Counted from the first letter of the stretch, positions 33,658 to 43,224 are shown. The stretch is 64,000 nt of DNA from Sedimenticola_A sp040506895 (GCA_040506895.1 JBEVVY010000001.1:1426001-1490000), one strand, 5' to 3'. Notes: generated from the letters alone by a model not told the origin. Numbers and translations are program-made.

Positions 33658-35280
33658 ATGAATATGCCCATGTTACGGCTGTTGAAATGGACACTACTGA
33701 TCGCAGTTCTCGCGCTGGTCCCGCTTTCAGCGGTGACGGCGAGTGGCGATACCCCCCTGGGTGAGGCCGCCCAACTGCTCAAGTCAAAGAAGTTCAGTGA
33801 CAAATCCAGGGCCGTGGAATTGCTGGCCACCGCCGCCACCCCACAGGCCAAGGTGATGCTCAGCGCCATGCTCGATAGCCGGCTCTACTACGTGAAGAGA
33901 GACAAGCGCGTGGTGACCGTCGAAAAACAGGGCAGGGAGTTCGCCATCGCAGACGCCATCACCGGCGAGACGATGGGAACCGTGGGCAAGCGAAAGGTCA
34001 AGAAGATCTCTCTCAACAACAAGCTGCGCAGCCAGATCCGCAGCGCCCTGGCGGTGATGGACCTGCACAACCCGGATGCCGGGAAACGCCTCGCCGCGGT
34101 CAACCAGATGCTCGACCGGCCCAGCGCTGAAAACGCCAGCCTGGTAAAACCCCTGCTCGAGCAAGAGACGGACGGCGAGGTCAAGGAAGCGATGGAGATC
34201 GTCATCGCCCTGGGGGATCTCGGCTCGGATGACAAGGCCCTGCGCATGGCCGCCGTTGAAACCCTGGATGGCAATATCCATCCCGCGGTGAGAAACGGCC
34301 TCAGGAATCTTCAACAGAACACCCGGGACAAGGCGTTTGCAGCAACCATCGACCAGGTCCTGAAGAACATTGAAAGCAAGCTGCAGTTCTACAGCGTTAT
34401 CGAAAATCTCTTTTTCGGACTCAGCCTCGGCTCGGTGCTGGTACTGGCGGCCATCGGCCTGGCCATCACCTTCGGTGTCATGGGCGTGATCAACATGGCC
34501 CACGGCGAACTCATCATGATCGGCGCATACACCACCTACGTAATCCAGCTGCTGATGCCGGACAACATCGGCGCCTCCATCCTGGTCGCCATACCGGCAG
34601 CCTTCGTGGTCTCAGGACTGGTGGGTATCGCCATCGAGCGTGGCGTAATCCGCTTCCTCTACGGCCGCCCCCTGGAGACCCTGCTCGCCACCTTCGGTAT
34701 TAGCCTGGTCCTGCAGCAGGCGGTGCGCAGCATCTTCTCACCGCTCAACAGGTCAGTGGAGACACCGGCCTGGATGAGTGGCGTATGGGAGATCAACAGC
34801 GCACTCTCTCTCACCTACAACCGGCTCTACATCATCATCTTCTGCCTGATGGTGTTCGCCGCCCTGTTCATGGTCCTCAAGAAGACTGCCCTCGGACTGC
34901 AGGTGAGAGCCGTCTCCCAGAACCGCGCCATGGCCCGCGCCATGGGAGTGCGCTCCGAACGGGTGGACGCCATGACCTTCGGTCTCGGCTCCGGTATCGC
35001 CGGCGTGGCCGGCGTGGCCCTGAGCCAGCTCACCAACGTGGGTCCCAACCTGGGCCAGGCCTACATCATCGACAGTTTCATGGTGGTGGTGTTCGGCGGC
35101 GTGGGCAACCTCTGGGGCACCCTGGTCAGCGGCATGACCCTGGGCGTGGCCAACAAGTTCCTTGAGCCCTGGTCCGGCGCGGTGCTGGCCAAGATCCTGG
35201 TGCTGGTCTTCATCATTCTCTTTATCCAGAAACGGCCGCGGGGACTCTTCCCCCAGAAGGGCCGTGCAGCGGAGGGTTGA
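33658..35280 (+). CDS. urtB: urea ABC transporter permease 1
   Basis: 540 residues from the ATG at 33658 (a GTG nine bases earlier is possible; no strong ribosome site for either). A signal-like first helix is followed by a periplasmic region up to about 230 with HEAT-like repeats (AAQLLKSKKFSDKSRAVELLAT; DKALRMAAVETLDG). The LivH-type permease domain follows with GLSLGSVLVLAAIGLAITFGVMGVINMAHGEL and the coupling region ALGLQVRAVSQNRAMARAMGVRSERVD. The long N-terminal domain is normal for UrtB of many proteobacteria. Three bases separate it from urtC. Confidence 0.95.
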   Translation: MNMPMLRLLKWTLLIAVLALVPLSAVTASGDTPLGEAAQLLKSKKFSDKSRAVELLATAATPQAKVMLSAMLDSRLYYVKRDKRVVTVEKQGREFAIADAITGETMGTVGKRKVKKISLNNKLRSQIRSALAVMDLHNPDAGKRLAAVNQMLDRPSAENASLVKPLLEQETDGEVKEAMEIVIALGDLGSDDKALRMAAVETLDGNIHPAVRNGLRNLQQNTRDKAFAATIDQVLKNIESKLQFYSVIENLFFGLSLGSVLVLAAIGLAITFGVMGVINMAHGELIMIGAYTTYVIQLLMPDNIGASILVAIPAAFVVSGLVGIAIERGVIRFLYGRPLETLLATFGISLVLQQAVRSIFSPLNRSVETPAWMSGVWEINSALSLTYNRLYIIIFCLMVFAALFMVLKKTALGLQVRAVSQNRAMARAMGVRSERVDAMTFGLGSGIAGVAGVALSQLTNVGPNLGQAYIIDSFMVVVFGGVGNLWGTLVSGMTLGVANKFLEPWSGAVLAKILVLVFIILFIQKRPRGLFPQKGRAAEG

Positions 35281-35283
35281 TCC

Positions 35284-36369
35284 GTGGGTATCATCAATCT
35301 TCTCAAGAACGATCGCGGCGGGCAGATTTTTCTTGGCCTGCTGGCAGTGGCAACGGTACTGGTACCGGTACTCAACATGCTGCCAGAGAGCAACCCACTG
35401 CACCTCTCCACCTATACGGTGACCCTGCTGGGCAAGTACCTCGCCTTTGCACTGCTGGCCATCGCGGTGGACCTGGCGTGGGGCTATCTAGGCATTCTCA
35501 GCCTGGGCCATGGCGCCTTCTTCGCACTCGGCGGATACGCCATGGGCATGTACCTGATGCGCCAAATCGGCGAGCGCGGTGTCTACGGCGACCCGGTACT
35601 GCCGGACTTCATGGTGTTCCTCAACTGGCAGGAGCTGCCCTGGTTCTGGCACGGCTTCGACACGTTCTGGTTTGCCATGCTGATGGTGATGCTGGCCCCC
35701 GGCCTGCTGGCCTTCGTCTTCGGCTGGTTCGCCTTCCGTTCACGGGTGACCGGTGTCTATCTCTCCATCATCACCCAGGCCCTGACCTACGCCCTGATGC
35801 TCGCCTTCTTCCGCAACGAGATGGGCTTCGGCGGCAACAACGGCCTGACCGACTTCAAGGACATCCTCGGCTTCAGTCTGCAGGCCGACGGCACCCGTAT
35901 CGGCCTCTATGTCGCCACGGCCCTGGCCCTCGGCCTGGGCTATATCGCCTGTCGCGCGGTGGTCACTTCGCGTCTCGGCAAGGTTGCGGTGGCGATCCGC
36001 GACGCCGAGGACCGCACCCGCTTCGCCGGCTACAAGGTGGAGCACGTGAAGCTCGCCATCTTCACCTTCTCCGCCGTGCTGGCGGGTATCGCGGGCGCCC
36101 TCTACGTACCCCAGGTGGGCATTATCAATCCGGGTGAGTTCTCACCGCTCAACTCCATCGAGATCGTCATCTGGGTGGCGGTGGGCGGTCGCGCCACCCT
36201 CTACGGCGCCGCGGCCGGTGCCTTGATGGTGAACTACGGCAAGACCTACTTCACCGCGGCGCTGCCCGAAGTCTGGCTGTTCGCCCTGGGTGCGCTGTTC
36301 GTACTGGTGACCATCTTCCTGCCCAGGGGTGTCATCGGCCTGCTTAAGAGAAGGAGGGCTGAATCATGA
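35284..36369 (+). CDS. urtC: urea ABC transporter permease 2
   Basis: 361 residues starting at GTG 35284, with GGAGGGTTGATCC upstream. LivM-type permease: about nine spans, LAWGYLGILSLGHGAFFALGGYAMG, VTGVYLSIITQALTYALML, GGNNGLTDFKDI, and the ATPase-contact loop LGKVAVAIRDAEDRTRFAGYKVEHVKL. Pairs with UrtB in the inner membrane. Its stop overlaps the urtD start by four bases. Confidence 0.95.
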   Translation: MGIINLLKNDRGGQIFLGLLAVATVLVPVLNMLPESNPLHLSTYTVTLLGKYLAFALLAIAVDLAWGYLGILSLGHGAFFALGGYAMGMYLMRQIGERGVYGDPVLPDFMVFLNWQELPWFWHGFDTFWFAMLMVMLAPGLLAFVFGWFAFRSRVTGVYLSIITQALTYALMLAFFRNEMGFGGNNGLTDFKDILGFSLQADGTRIGLYVATALALGLGYIACRAVVTSRLGKVAVAIRDAEDRTRFAGYKVEHVKLAIFTFSAVLAGIAGALYVPQVGIINPGEFSPLNSIEIVIWVAVGGRATLYGAAAGALMVNYGKTYFTAALPEVWLFALGALFVLVTIFLPRGVIGLLKRRRAES

Positions 36370-37196
36370 ACGCGCTGGACAACCTTCGTGAAACCATGCG
36401 CAGGGACCGTGTCTTCGACTTCATGCTGGACACCCGCGGTCTGGAGGTGGATGTCAGCCACGGCACCATCCTCTACCTGGAAGACATCTCGGTCAGCTTC
36501 GACGGCTTCAAGGCGATCAACGAGCTGAACCTCTATATCGACGCCGGCGAACTGCGCTGCATCATCGGTCCCAACGGCGCGGGCAAGACCACCATGATGG
36601 ATATCATCACCGGCAAGACCCGGCCCGACGCCGGCACCGCCTTCTTCGGTCAGAACATCGATCTGCTGCACCTGGACGAACCCGAGATCGCCCTGGCCGG
36701 TATCGGCCGCAAGTTCCAGAAGCCCACGGTGTTCGAGTACCACACGGTGTTCGAAAACCTCGAGCTGTCGATGGCCGGCGACAAGCGTGTCTGGCCAACA
36801 CTGATTGCACAGATCAGTGGTGAACAGCGGGACCGCATCGACGAGGTACTCGAGGTCATCGGCCTGCAGGAGAACCGCAACCAGCTTGCAGGCTCCCTCT
36901 CCCACGGCCAGAAGCAGTGGCTGGAGATCGGCATGCTGCTGATGCAGAACCCGAAACTTCTCCTGGTCGACGAGCCGGTTGCCGGCATGACCCACCAGGA
37001 GATGGACCGTACCGCGGAACTGCTCACCTCCCTGGCCGGGGAGCACTCGGTGGTGGTGGTGGAGCACGACATGGACTTCGTCCGCTCTATCGCACGCAAG
37101 GTGACCGTACTGCACCAGGGCAGCGTACTGGCCGAGGGCAGCATGGATGAAGTTCAAAACGATCCACGCGTGGTAGAGGTATACCTGGGTGAATAA
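36366..37196 (+). CDS. urtD: urea ABC transporter ATP-binding protein 1
   Basis: 276 residues. A short N-terminal extension precedes the LivG-type ATPase: Walker A GPNGAGKTT, Q-loop segment IGRKFQKPTVFEYHTVFENLELSM, signature LSHGQKQWLEIGMLL (LSHGQ in place of LSGGQ, as common in UrtD), Walker B LLLVDEPVAGM and the switch histidine in VVVEHDMDFV. Overlaps urtE by eight bases. Confidence 0.96.
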   Translation: MNALDNLRETMRRDRVFDFMLDTRGLEVDVSHGTILYLEDISVSFDGFKAINELNLYIDAGELRCIIGPNGAGKTTMMDIITGKTRPDAGTAFFGQNIDLLHLDEPEIALAGIGRKFQKPTVFEYHTVFENLELSMAGDKRVWPTLIAQISGEQRDRIDEVLEVIGLQENRNQLAGSLSHGQKQWLEIGMLLMQNPKLLLVDEPVAGMTHQEMDRTAELLTSLAGEHSVVVVEHDMDFVRSIARKVTVLHQGSVLAEGSMDEVQNDPRVVEVYLGE

Positions 37197-37893
37197 CATG
37201 CTAAAGGTAGAGCAACTGAACCAGTACTATGGCGAATCACACACCCTATGGGACCTGGATCTCGACGTCCCCGAAGGCAGGTGCACCTGCCTGATGGGCC
37301 GCAACGGCGTCGGCAAGACCACCCTGCTCCAGTGTGTCATGGGGCTGCTTCCAACCAAGTCGGGCAGCATCACCTTTGACGGTGAAGACCTGGGCAGGCA
37401 GATCGCCGAGAAACGTGCACCGCTGGGTATCGGTTATGTACCCCAGGGCCGCCAGATCTTCCCCATGCTCACCGTTGAAGAGAACCTGCGTATCGGCCTG
37501 CCGGCACGTAAGGACAAGCGCAAGGATATCCCCGAATTCATCTTCGAACTGTTTCCCGTGCTCAGGGAGATGCTGGGACGCAAGGGGGGCGATCTCTCCG
37601 GCGGCCAGCAGCAACAGCTCGCCATCGGGCGTGCCCTGGTAGTGGATCCAAAGCTTCTGATACTGGACGAACCCACCGAGGGCATCCAGCCCAACATCGT
37701 GCAGGAGATCGGCGACATCATACTGAGACTCAATCGCGAGATCGGTCTCACCGTGCTGCTGGTAGAGCAGAAGCTCCCCTTCGCACGCAAGGTGGCCGAC
37801 CACTTCTGCATTCTCGACCGGGGTCGTCATGTCGCCGCCGGAGAGATGAGCCAGCTCGACGACGAACTGATACGCCAATACCTGACCGTTTAA
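37189..37893 (+). CDS. urtE: urea ABC transporter ATP-binding protein 2
   Basis: 234 residues from a GTG at 37189 or 231 from the ATG at 37198. LivF-type ATPase: Walker A GRNGVGKTTLL, IGYVPQGRQIFPMLTVEENL, signature LSGGQQQQLAIGRAL, Walker B LLILDEPTEGIQP and LLVEQKLPF. It completes the urea transporter; ATP hydrolysis by the UrtD/UrtE pair drives import. Followed at once by a small membrane protein gene and ureD, so uptake and hydrolysis genes form one transcription unit. Confidence 0.96.
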   Translation: MNNMLKVEQLNQYYGESHTLWDLDLDVPEGRCTCLMGRNGVGKTTLLQCVMGLLPTKSGSITFDGEDLGRQIAEKRAPLGIGYVPQGRQIFPMLTVEENLRIGLPARKDKRKDIPEFIFELFPVLREMLGRKGGDLSGGQQQQLAIGRALVVDPKLLILDEPTEGIQPNIVQEIGDIILRLNREIGLTVLLVEQKLPFARKVADHFCILDRGRHVAAGEMSQLDDELIRQYLTV

Positions 37894-37910
37894 TTCACGA
37901 GGTGATCAAC

Positions 37911-38099
37911 ATGAAACGATTCATCCCACTGTTTGCTACCACCCTAGCTTTTACTGCCGCGCCGGTACTGGCCCATGTCGGCCCCGAGGCAATGGACAAA
38001 CACTTTGTCGAACACATGATCCTGGCCCTTGTCGTCGGCCTGCCCGCCGGTTACGCCCTGCTGCGCCTGGCTGCCGGTTCGATGAAAAAAGATCGCTGA
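37911..38099 (+). CDS. small exported membrane protein in the urea operon
   Basis: 62 residues from the ATG at 37911, behind GAGGTGATCAAC. A signal (FIPLFATTLAFTAAPVLA) leads to HVGPEAMDKHFVEHM, then one membrane span (ILALVVGLPAGYALLRLAAG) and a KKDR tail. Three histidines and a Met near the membrane face could bind metal such as nickel; that is speculation. It lies 17 bases after urtE and 7 before ureD, so it is part of the operon. No family name recognised. Confidence 0.7.
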   Translation: MKRFIPLFATTLAFTAAPVLAHVGPEAMDKHFVEHMILALVVGLPAGYALLRLAAGSMKKDR

Positions 38100-38106
38100 C
38101 CGGCTG

Positions 38107-38940
38107 ATGGCTGTCCCGGCGGTAAAAGTGGATACCGGCTGGCACGCCAGCCTGCGCCTCGGCTTTCGCAAATGTCCCGGCAGGACCCTGCTTGCGGAGC
38201 GCCAGCGCAAGGGTCCCCTCGCGGTACAGCGCGCCTTCTATCCCGAGGGGGATCTCTGCCACGTCTACCTGCTGCACCCACCGGGTGGTGTGGCCGGCGG
38301 TGACCAGCTGGATATCCGGGCCACTGTAGCCGAGGATGCATCCGCCCTGGTCACCACCCCTGGCGCCACCAAGTTCTACCGCACCGTCGGTCCCAGGGCG
38401 CACCAGTTGCAGCACCTAACCGTGGACAACGGCAGCCTGGAGTGGCTGCCCCAGGAGAACATCCTGTTTCCCGGTGCCGAGGCGGAGCTCTCCACCCGGG
38501 TCGAACTCAACGGCCTTGCCTCGTTCATCGGCTGGGAGATCAACTGCCTCGGCCGCCCGGTCATCGATGAACGGTTCGACCAGGGCAGTACCGCTTTCAA
38601 CTTCACCTTGCTGCGGGATGGACTGCCCCTGCTCCACGAGCGCCTGGTCATCGATGGCGAGGCATCGCTTCACGCTGCGGCCGGTCTGCGCAATCAACCG
38701 GTGGTCGCAACGCTCTACGCCACCACTGACCAAAGCGAGTTACTGCCAACACTGCGCGAGGTGATCCCGGAACCTCATCGCCAGCAACTGGGCATCACCC
38801 TGGTCGACGGCCTGCTGATCGCACGCTACCTGGGCGACTCCACCGAAACCGCCAGGCAACTGTTCATCGAGATCTGGAAGGCCTTGCGGCCTGCCCTATT
38901 GAATCGCCAGCCATCTGCCCCGCGCATTTGGAACACCTGA
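38107..38940 (+). CDS. ureD: urease accessory protein UreD
   Basis: 277 residues. Typical segments: WHASLRLGFRKCPGRTLLAERQRKGPLAVQRAFYPEGD, YLLHPPGGVAGGDQL, LVTTPGATKFYRT and LEWLPQENILFPGAEAEL. UreD binds the urease apoenzyme and forms the scaffold for UreF and UreG during nickel insertion. First gene of the urease part; start at ATG 38107 close behind the small membrane protein. Confidence 0.96.
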   Translation: MAVPAVKVDTGWHASLRLGFRKCPGRTLLAERQRKGPLAVQRAFYPEGDLCHVYLLHPPGGVAGGDQLDIRATVAEDASALVTTPGATKFYRTVGPRAHQLQHLTVDNGSLEWLPQENILFPGAEAELSTRVELNGLASFIGWEINCLGRPVIDERFDQGSTAFNFTLLRDGLPLLHERLVIDGEASLHAAAGLRNQPVVATLYATTDQSELLPTLREVIPEPHRQQLGITLVDGLLIARYLGDSTETARQLFIEIWKALRPALLNRQPSAPRIWNT

Positions 38941-38949
38941 GGATGGATT

Positions 38950-39585
38950 ATGGAACTCACACCAAGAGAGAAAGACAAGCTGCTGCTGTTCACCGCCGGC
39001 CTGCTCGCCGAGCGCCGCAAGGATAAAGGTCTCAAGCTCAACTACCCGGAAGCGATGGCCTACATCAGCTGCGCCATCCTGGAGGGCGCCCGTGAAGGCA
39101 AAAGTGTCGCCGAGCTGATGGACCACGGGCGCACCCTGCTCACCGGAGACGACGTGATGGAGGGCGTGCCCGACATGATCCACGAGGTACAGATTGAGGC
39201 CACCTTCCCGGACGGCACCAAGCTGGTCACGGTACATGACCCGATCCTCCCCTCCACCACCAGCGAATCCACAGGCGTGATTCCCGGCGAACTGATTCCT
39301 ATGGCCGGAGAGCGGGAGCTCAATGCGGGCAGGGAGACGATCACCCTCACCGTTGCAAACACCGGCGACCGTCCGATCCAGGTGGGCTCCCACTACCACT
39401 TTGCAGAAACCAACCCGGCCCTCGAGTTCGACCGGGAAAAGGCCAGGGGCTTCCGCCTGGATATCGCCGCCGGTACCGCGGTGCGTTTCGAACCGGGACA
39501 GACCCGGGAAGTGACCCTGGTGGCCTACGCCGGTGACCGCAAGGTCTACGGCTTCAACGGCGCAGTGATGGGAGGGCTCGACTGA
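38950..39585 (+). CDS. ureAB: urease gamma-beta fusion subunit
   Basis: 211 residues. Residues 1-100 are UreA (MELTPREKDKLLLFTAGLLAERRKDKGLKLNYPEA start; LMDHGRTLLTGDDVMEGV). After a short linker, residues about 110-211 are UreB (IPGELIPMAGERELNAGRETITLTVANTGDRPIQVGSHYHFAETN). The two subunits are separate proteins in most bacteria but fused in some lineages such as Helicobacter. The order gamma then beta is kept and both parts look complete. Its stop overlaps the ureC start by one base. Confidence 0.95.
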   Translation: MELTPREKDKLLLFTAGLLAERRKDKGLKLNYPEAMAYISCAILEGAREGKSVAELMDHGRTLLTGDDVMEGVPDMIHEVQIEATFPDGTKLVTVHDPILPSTTSESTGVIPGELIPMAGERELNAGRETITLTVANTGDRPIQVGSHYHFAETNPALEFDREKARGFRLDIAAGTAVRFEPGQTREVTLVAYAGDRKVYGFNGAVMGGLD

Positions 39586-41288
39586 TGGCCAAGATAAGCA
39601 ACCAGGCCTATGCCGAGATGTACGGTCCCACCACCGGTGACCGTGTGCGGCTGGGCGATACCGATCTTGTCATCGAGGTGGAACAGGACCACACCATCTA
39701 CGGCGACGAGGTGAAGTTCGGTGGTGGCAAGGTGATCCGCGACGGCATGGGACAGAGCCAGCTGGCCAGCGCCGAGGTGGCGGACACCGTGATCACCAAC
39801 GCCCTGATTCTCGATTACTGGGGCATCGTCAAGGCGGATGTAGGCATCAAGGATGGCCGTATCGTCGCCATCGGCAAGGCGGGCAACCCCGACGTGCAGC
39901 CCGGTATCGACATCATCGTCGGCCCGGGAACCGAGGCCATTGCCGGTGAAGGCAGCATTCTCACCGCCGGCGGCATCGACTCCCATATCCACTTCATCTG
40001 TCCCCAGCAGGTGGACGATGCGCTGATGTCCGGCGTCACCACCATGCTGGGTGGCGGTACCGGCCCCGCCACCGGCACCAACGCCACCACCTGCACCCCG
40101 GGACCCTGGAACATCCACCGCATGCTGGAGGCCGCAGAGGCGCTACCCATGAACCTGGGCTTCCTGGGCAAGGGCAACGCCAGCCTGCCACTAGCCCTGG
40201 AGGAGCAGGTGGCCGCCGGCGCCATCGGGCTCAAGCTGCACGAGGACTGGGGCACCACCCCGGCCGCCATCGACAACTGTCTCTCGGTTGCGGATGCGTA
40301 CGATGTGCAGGTGGCGATCCACACCGATACCCTCAACGAGTCGGGCTTCGTGGAGCACACCCTGGACGCCATGAAGGGGCGCACCATCCACACCTACCAC
40401 ACCGAGGGTGCTGGCGGCGGCCATGCGCCGGACATCATCAAGGCGTGCGGCCAGTCCAACGTGCTGCCCTCCTCGACCAACCCGACCCGACCCTACACCG
40501 TCAACACCGTGGACGAGCATCTCGACATGCTGATGGTGTGCCACCACCTGGACCCGAACATCGCCGAGGACGTGGCCTTCGCCGAGTCGCGCATCCGCCG
40601 CGAGACCATCGCGGCCGAAGATATCCTGCACGACCTGGGGGCCTTCTCCATGATCGCTTCGGACTCCCAGGCCATGGGTCGTGTCGGCGAGGTAGTGACC
40701 CGCACCTGGCAGACCGCCCACAAGATGAAAGTACAACGCGGCAGCCTGCAGGGCGATCCCGCCCGGCACGACAACCTGAGGGTCAAGCGCTACATCGCCA
40801 AGTACACCATCAACCCCGCCATCACCCACGGCATCGCCCACGAGGTGGGCTCCGTGGAGGTGGGCAAGCTGGCGGACCTGGTGCTTTGGAAGCCCGCCTT
40901 TTTCGGTACCAAGCCGAGCCTGATCATCAAGGGCGGCCTGATCGCCGCGGCACCCATGGGCGATCCCAACGCATCGATCCCGACACCCCAGCCAGTGCAC
41001 TACCGCCCCATGTTCGGCGCCCTGGGCTCGGCCCTGCACGCCACACGCATGACCTTTGTCTCCCAGGCAGGCCATGAAGCCGGCATCGCCCAGGCCCTGG
41101 AACTCAAGTCGATGATCGGCGTGGTGAACAACTGCCGCAAGGTTACCAAGGCCGACATGCTGCTCAACGACTACCAGCCGGTGATCGAGGTGGATCCGCA
41201 GAACTACCAGGTCAAGGCCGACGGACAGTTGCTGACATGTGAACCGGCCCATGTACTGCCCATGGCCCAGAAGTACTTTCTCTTCTAA
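39585..41288 (+). CDS. ureC: urease alpha (catalytic) subunit
   Basis: 567 residues, full length. Nickel ligands are all visible: GGIDSHIHF (His-X-His), the carbamylated lysine in GAIGLKLHEDWG, histidines in VAIHTDTLNE and HTYHTEGAGGGHAPD, and the aspartate in MIASDSQAMG. The flap histidine lies in MVCHHLDPN. It hydrolyses urea to ammonia and carbamate in the cytoplasm; the carbonate formed can also feed CO2 fixation. A palindromic repeat separates it from ureE. Confidence 0.98.
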   Translation: MAKISNQAYAEMYGPTTGDRVRLGDTDLVIEVEQDHTIYGDEVKFGGGKVIRDGMGQSQLASAEVADTVITNALILDYWGIVKADVGIKDGRIVAIGKAGNPDVQPGIDIIVGPGTEAIAGEGSILTAGGIDSHIHFICPQQVDDALMSGVTTMLGGGTGPATGTNATTCTPGPWNIHRMLEAAEALPMNLGFLGKGNASLPLALEEQVAAGAIGLKLHEDWGTTPAAIDNCLSVADAYDVQVAIHTDTLNESGFVEHTLDAMKGRTIHTYHTEGAGGGHAPDIIKACGQSNVLPSSTNPTRPYTVNTVDEHLDMLMVCHHLDPNIAEDVAFAESRIRRETIAAEDILHDLGAFSMIASDSQAMGRVGEVVTRTWQTAHKMKVQRGSLQGDPARHDNLRVKRYIAKYTINPAITHGIAHEVGSVEVGKLADLVLWKPAFFGTKPSLIIKGGLIAAAPMGDPNASIPTPQPVHYRPMFGALGSALHATRMTFVSQAGHEAGIAQALELKSMIGVVNNCRKVTKADMLLNDYQPVIEVDPQNYQVKADGQLLTCEPAHVLPMAQKYFLF

Positions 41289-41388
41289 CTCCCTCTCCCC
41301 TCGGGGGAGAGGGGTGGGGTGAGGGGTGTGGATTTATTGATTGAATACACCCTCATCCTAACCTTCTCCCTCGAAGGGAGAAGGAACC
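41289..41388. repeat. ccctctcccc-type intergenic palindromic repeat, copy 2
   Basis: Starts directly after the ureC stop and fills most of the gap to ureE. Parts in order: ccctctcccc-tcg-ggggagagggg, a gggtgagg link, an A/T-rich centre, caccctcatcctaacc and a cttctccctcgaagggagaag hairpin. It resembles the copy at 2290-2413 and may fold in the urease mRNA. Confidence 0.75.
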
Positions 41389-41410
41389 ACAAGACATTGA
41401 GTTAGCAACC

Positions 41411-41887
41411 ATGAAAAGACTGACCGAAAAGATCGACCAGGTGAGCAGTATCGATGCCACGCTGACACTGCCACTGCATAGCCGCATCAAGAGCCGCCTG
41501 CGTGTCACCCTCGATAGTGGCGAGGATGCCGGGCTCTTCCTGGAGCGTGGCACCACCCTGAAAGATGGTGACATGTTGCGCACCGAGGACGGCTTCAGCG
41601 TACTGGTCAAGGCGGCCGAGGAGACCCTCTCCACGGTGATCAGCGACGATCCCCACCTGCTGGCCAGGGCCTGCTATCACCTCGGCAACCGCCACGTCTC
41701 CATCCAGATCGAACCACGCCGGGTCAGCTACCTTCACGACCATGTACTCGACGATATGCTGCGCGGACTCGGTCTTGAAGTGACAACCACCAAGGCACCC
41801 TTCGAACCGGAACCCGGCGCCTACGGCGGCAGCGCGGAGAAGGGACACGGCCACCACCACGGACACGGCCATGGACATCACCACTGA
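41411..41887 (+). CDS. ureE: urease nickel-delivery protein UreE
   Basis: 158 residues. An N-terminal peptide-binding domain (LTLPLHSRIKSRLRVTLDSGEDAGLFLERG) and a metallochaperone domain (LARACYHLGNRHVSIQIEP) match UreE. The C-terminus is very His-rich (GHGHHHGHGHGHHH), the nickel-storing tail. It overlaps ureF by 17 bases, so the His codons also serve as the ureF start region. Confidence 0.96.
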   Translation: MKRLTEKIDQVSSIDATLTLPLHSRIKSRLRVTLDSGEDAGLFLERGTTLKDGDMLRTEDGFSVLVKAAEETLSTVISDDPHLLARACYHLGNRHVSIQIEPRRVSYLHDHVLDDMLRGLGLEVTTTKAPFEPEPGAYGGSAEKGHGHHHGHGHGHHH

Positions 41888-42557
41888 CTCCCAGCTGCCT
41901 CGTCTGCGCCTGCTGCAACTGGTCAGCCCCTCCCTGCCCGTGGGTGCCTTTACCTACTCCCAGGGGTTGGAGTGGGCGGTGGAGTGCGGCTGGGTATCCG
42001 ACGAGACAACCCTTAAAGCCTGGATCGCAGACCTGCTGGAGAGCAGCATGGCCTACCTGGAGGTTCCGGTGTTGGCCCGCCTCTACCGGGCCTGCGCAGA
42101 AAAGGATATGCAGGCCCTCACCTACTGGAGCCATTTCCTTGTGGCCAGCCGGGAGACCGCTGAACTGAGAATGGAGGAGCGCAACCGGGGGCGTGCCATG
42201 GCCTCGCTGCTGCCTGAACTGGGTATTCCGGTGACTGCTGAAAACCTGCCGCTGTTCAGACAGTGCCAGGTTGCAGGCTTCGCCCACGCCGCCCATCACT
42301 GGCAGGTCCCCCTGGCAGATGCGGCCGCCGGTTACCTCTGGGGCTGGCTCGAGAACATCACCCTGGCCGGGGTGAAGATCATCCCCCTGGGACAGACCGC
42401 CGGCCAGAAGATCATCGCGGAACTGACGACCGCGATCCCGCAAACCGTGGCGACCGGCATGGAGATAGCGGATGAGGCTATCGGTGCATCCTGCACCGCC
42501 CAGGCCATCGCCAGCAGTCTCCACGAAACACAGTACACACGTATCTACAGATCATGA
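41871..42557 (+). CDS. ureF: urease accessory protein UreF
   Basis: 228 residues. LLQLVSPSLPVGAFTYSQGLEWAVECGWV, SRETAELRMEERNRGRAMASLL, HAAHHWQVPLADAAAGYLWGWLENITLAGVKIIPLGQTAGQKI are characteristic. It gates GTP hydrolysis by UreG in the UreD-UreF-UreG complex. Start inside the end of ureE; ten bases to ureG. Confidence 0.96.
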   Translation: MDITTDSQLPRLRLLQLVSPSLPVGAFTYSQGLEWAVECGWVSDETTLKAWIADLLESSMAYLEVPVLARLYRACAEKDMQALTYWSHFLVASRETAELRMEERNRGRAMASLLPELGIPVTAENLPLFRQCQVAGFAHAAHHWQVPLADAAAGYLWGWLENITLAGVKIIPLGQTAGQKIIAELTTAIPQTVATGMEIADEAIGASCTAQAIASSLHETQYTRIYRS

Positions 42558-42567
42558 GGAAGAGATC

Positions 42568-43224
42568 ATGAGCAACACATCCCCCCTGCGAATCGGTGTC
42601 GGCGGCCCCGTGGGTTCCGGCAAAACCGCACTGCTCGAAGTACTCTGCAAGACCCTGCGCGACAGGTACCAGATCGCGGTGGTCACCAACGACATCTACA
42701 CCCAGGAAGATGCACGGATCCTTACCGAGGCGGAAGCCCTGGAGCCCGACAGGATCATCGGCGTTGAGACCGGCGGCTGCCCCCACACCGCCATCCGGGA
42801 GGATGCCTCCATGAACCTGGCCGCCGTAGAGGATCTGAGCGGCCGTTTCCCCGACCTGGACGTAGTGTTCATCGAGAGCGGCGGCGACAACCTGAGCGCC
42901 ACCTTCAGCCCGGAACTGGCCGACCTCACCATCTACGTACTGGATGTCGCCGAGGGTGAAAAGATGCCCCGCAAGGGTGGTCCCGGCATCACCCGGTCCG
43001 ACCTGCTGATCATCAACAAGATCGACCTGGCCCCCTACGTGGGCGCTTCGCTGGAGGTGATGGAGCAGGACACGCTGAAAATGCGCAAGGAGAAGCCCTT
43101 TGTCTTCACCAACATGAAGACCGGCAAGGGGCTGGACGAGATCATCTCGTTTATCGAACACCAGGGAATGCTGGAGCCGTCCTCTTCAGAACAGCCGGCA
43201 TACGCCGCTGGTGGCGCGCAGTAA
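42568..43224 (+). CDS. ureG: urease GTPase UreG
   Basis: 218 residues from the ATG at 42568, with AGGAAGAGATC upstream; the reading from 42472 lies inside ureF. P-loop GGPVGSGKT, VVTNDIYTQEDA, the nickel-binding GVETGGCPHTAIREDASMN (Cys-Pro-His), VDLT-like VVFIESGGDNLSATFSPEL and NKIDLAPYVG. It hydrolyses GTP to drive nickel insertion. Last gene of the urea block; a shared hairpin follows. Confidence 0.97.
   Translation: MSNTSPLRIGVGGPVGSGKTALLEVLCKTLRDRYQIAVVTNDIYTQEDARILTEAEALEPDRIIGVETGGCPHTAIREDASMNLAAVEDLSGRFPDLDVVFIESGGDNLSATFSPELADLTIYVLDVAEGEKMPRKGGPGITRSDLLIINKIDLAPYVGASLEVMEQDTLKMRKEKPFVFTNMKTGKGLDEIISFIEHQGMLEPSSSEQPAYAAGGAQ

Noticed and set aside
40191..41252. Minus-strand frame of 353 codons
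   Set aside because: Antisense of ureC, which is complete with all active-site residues.
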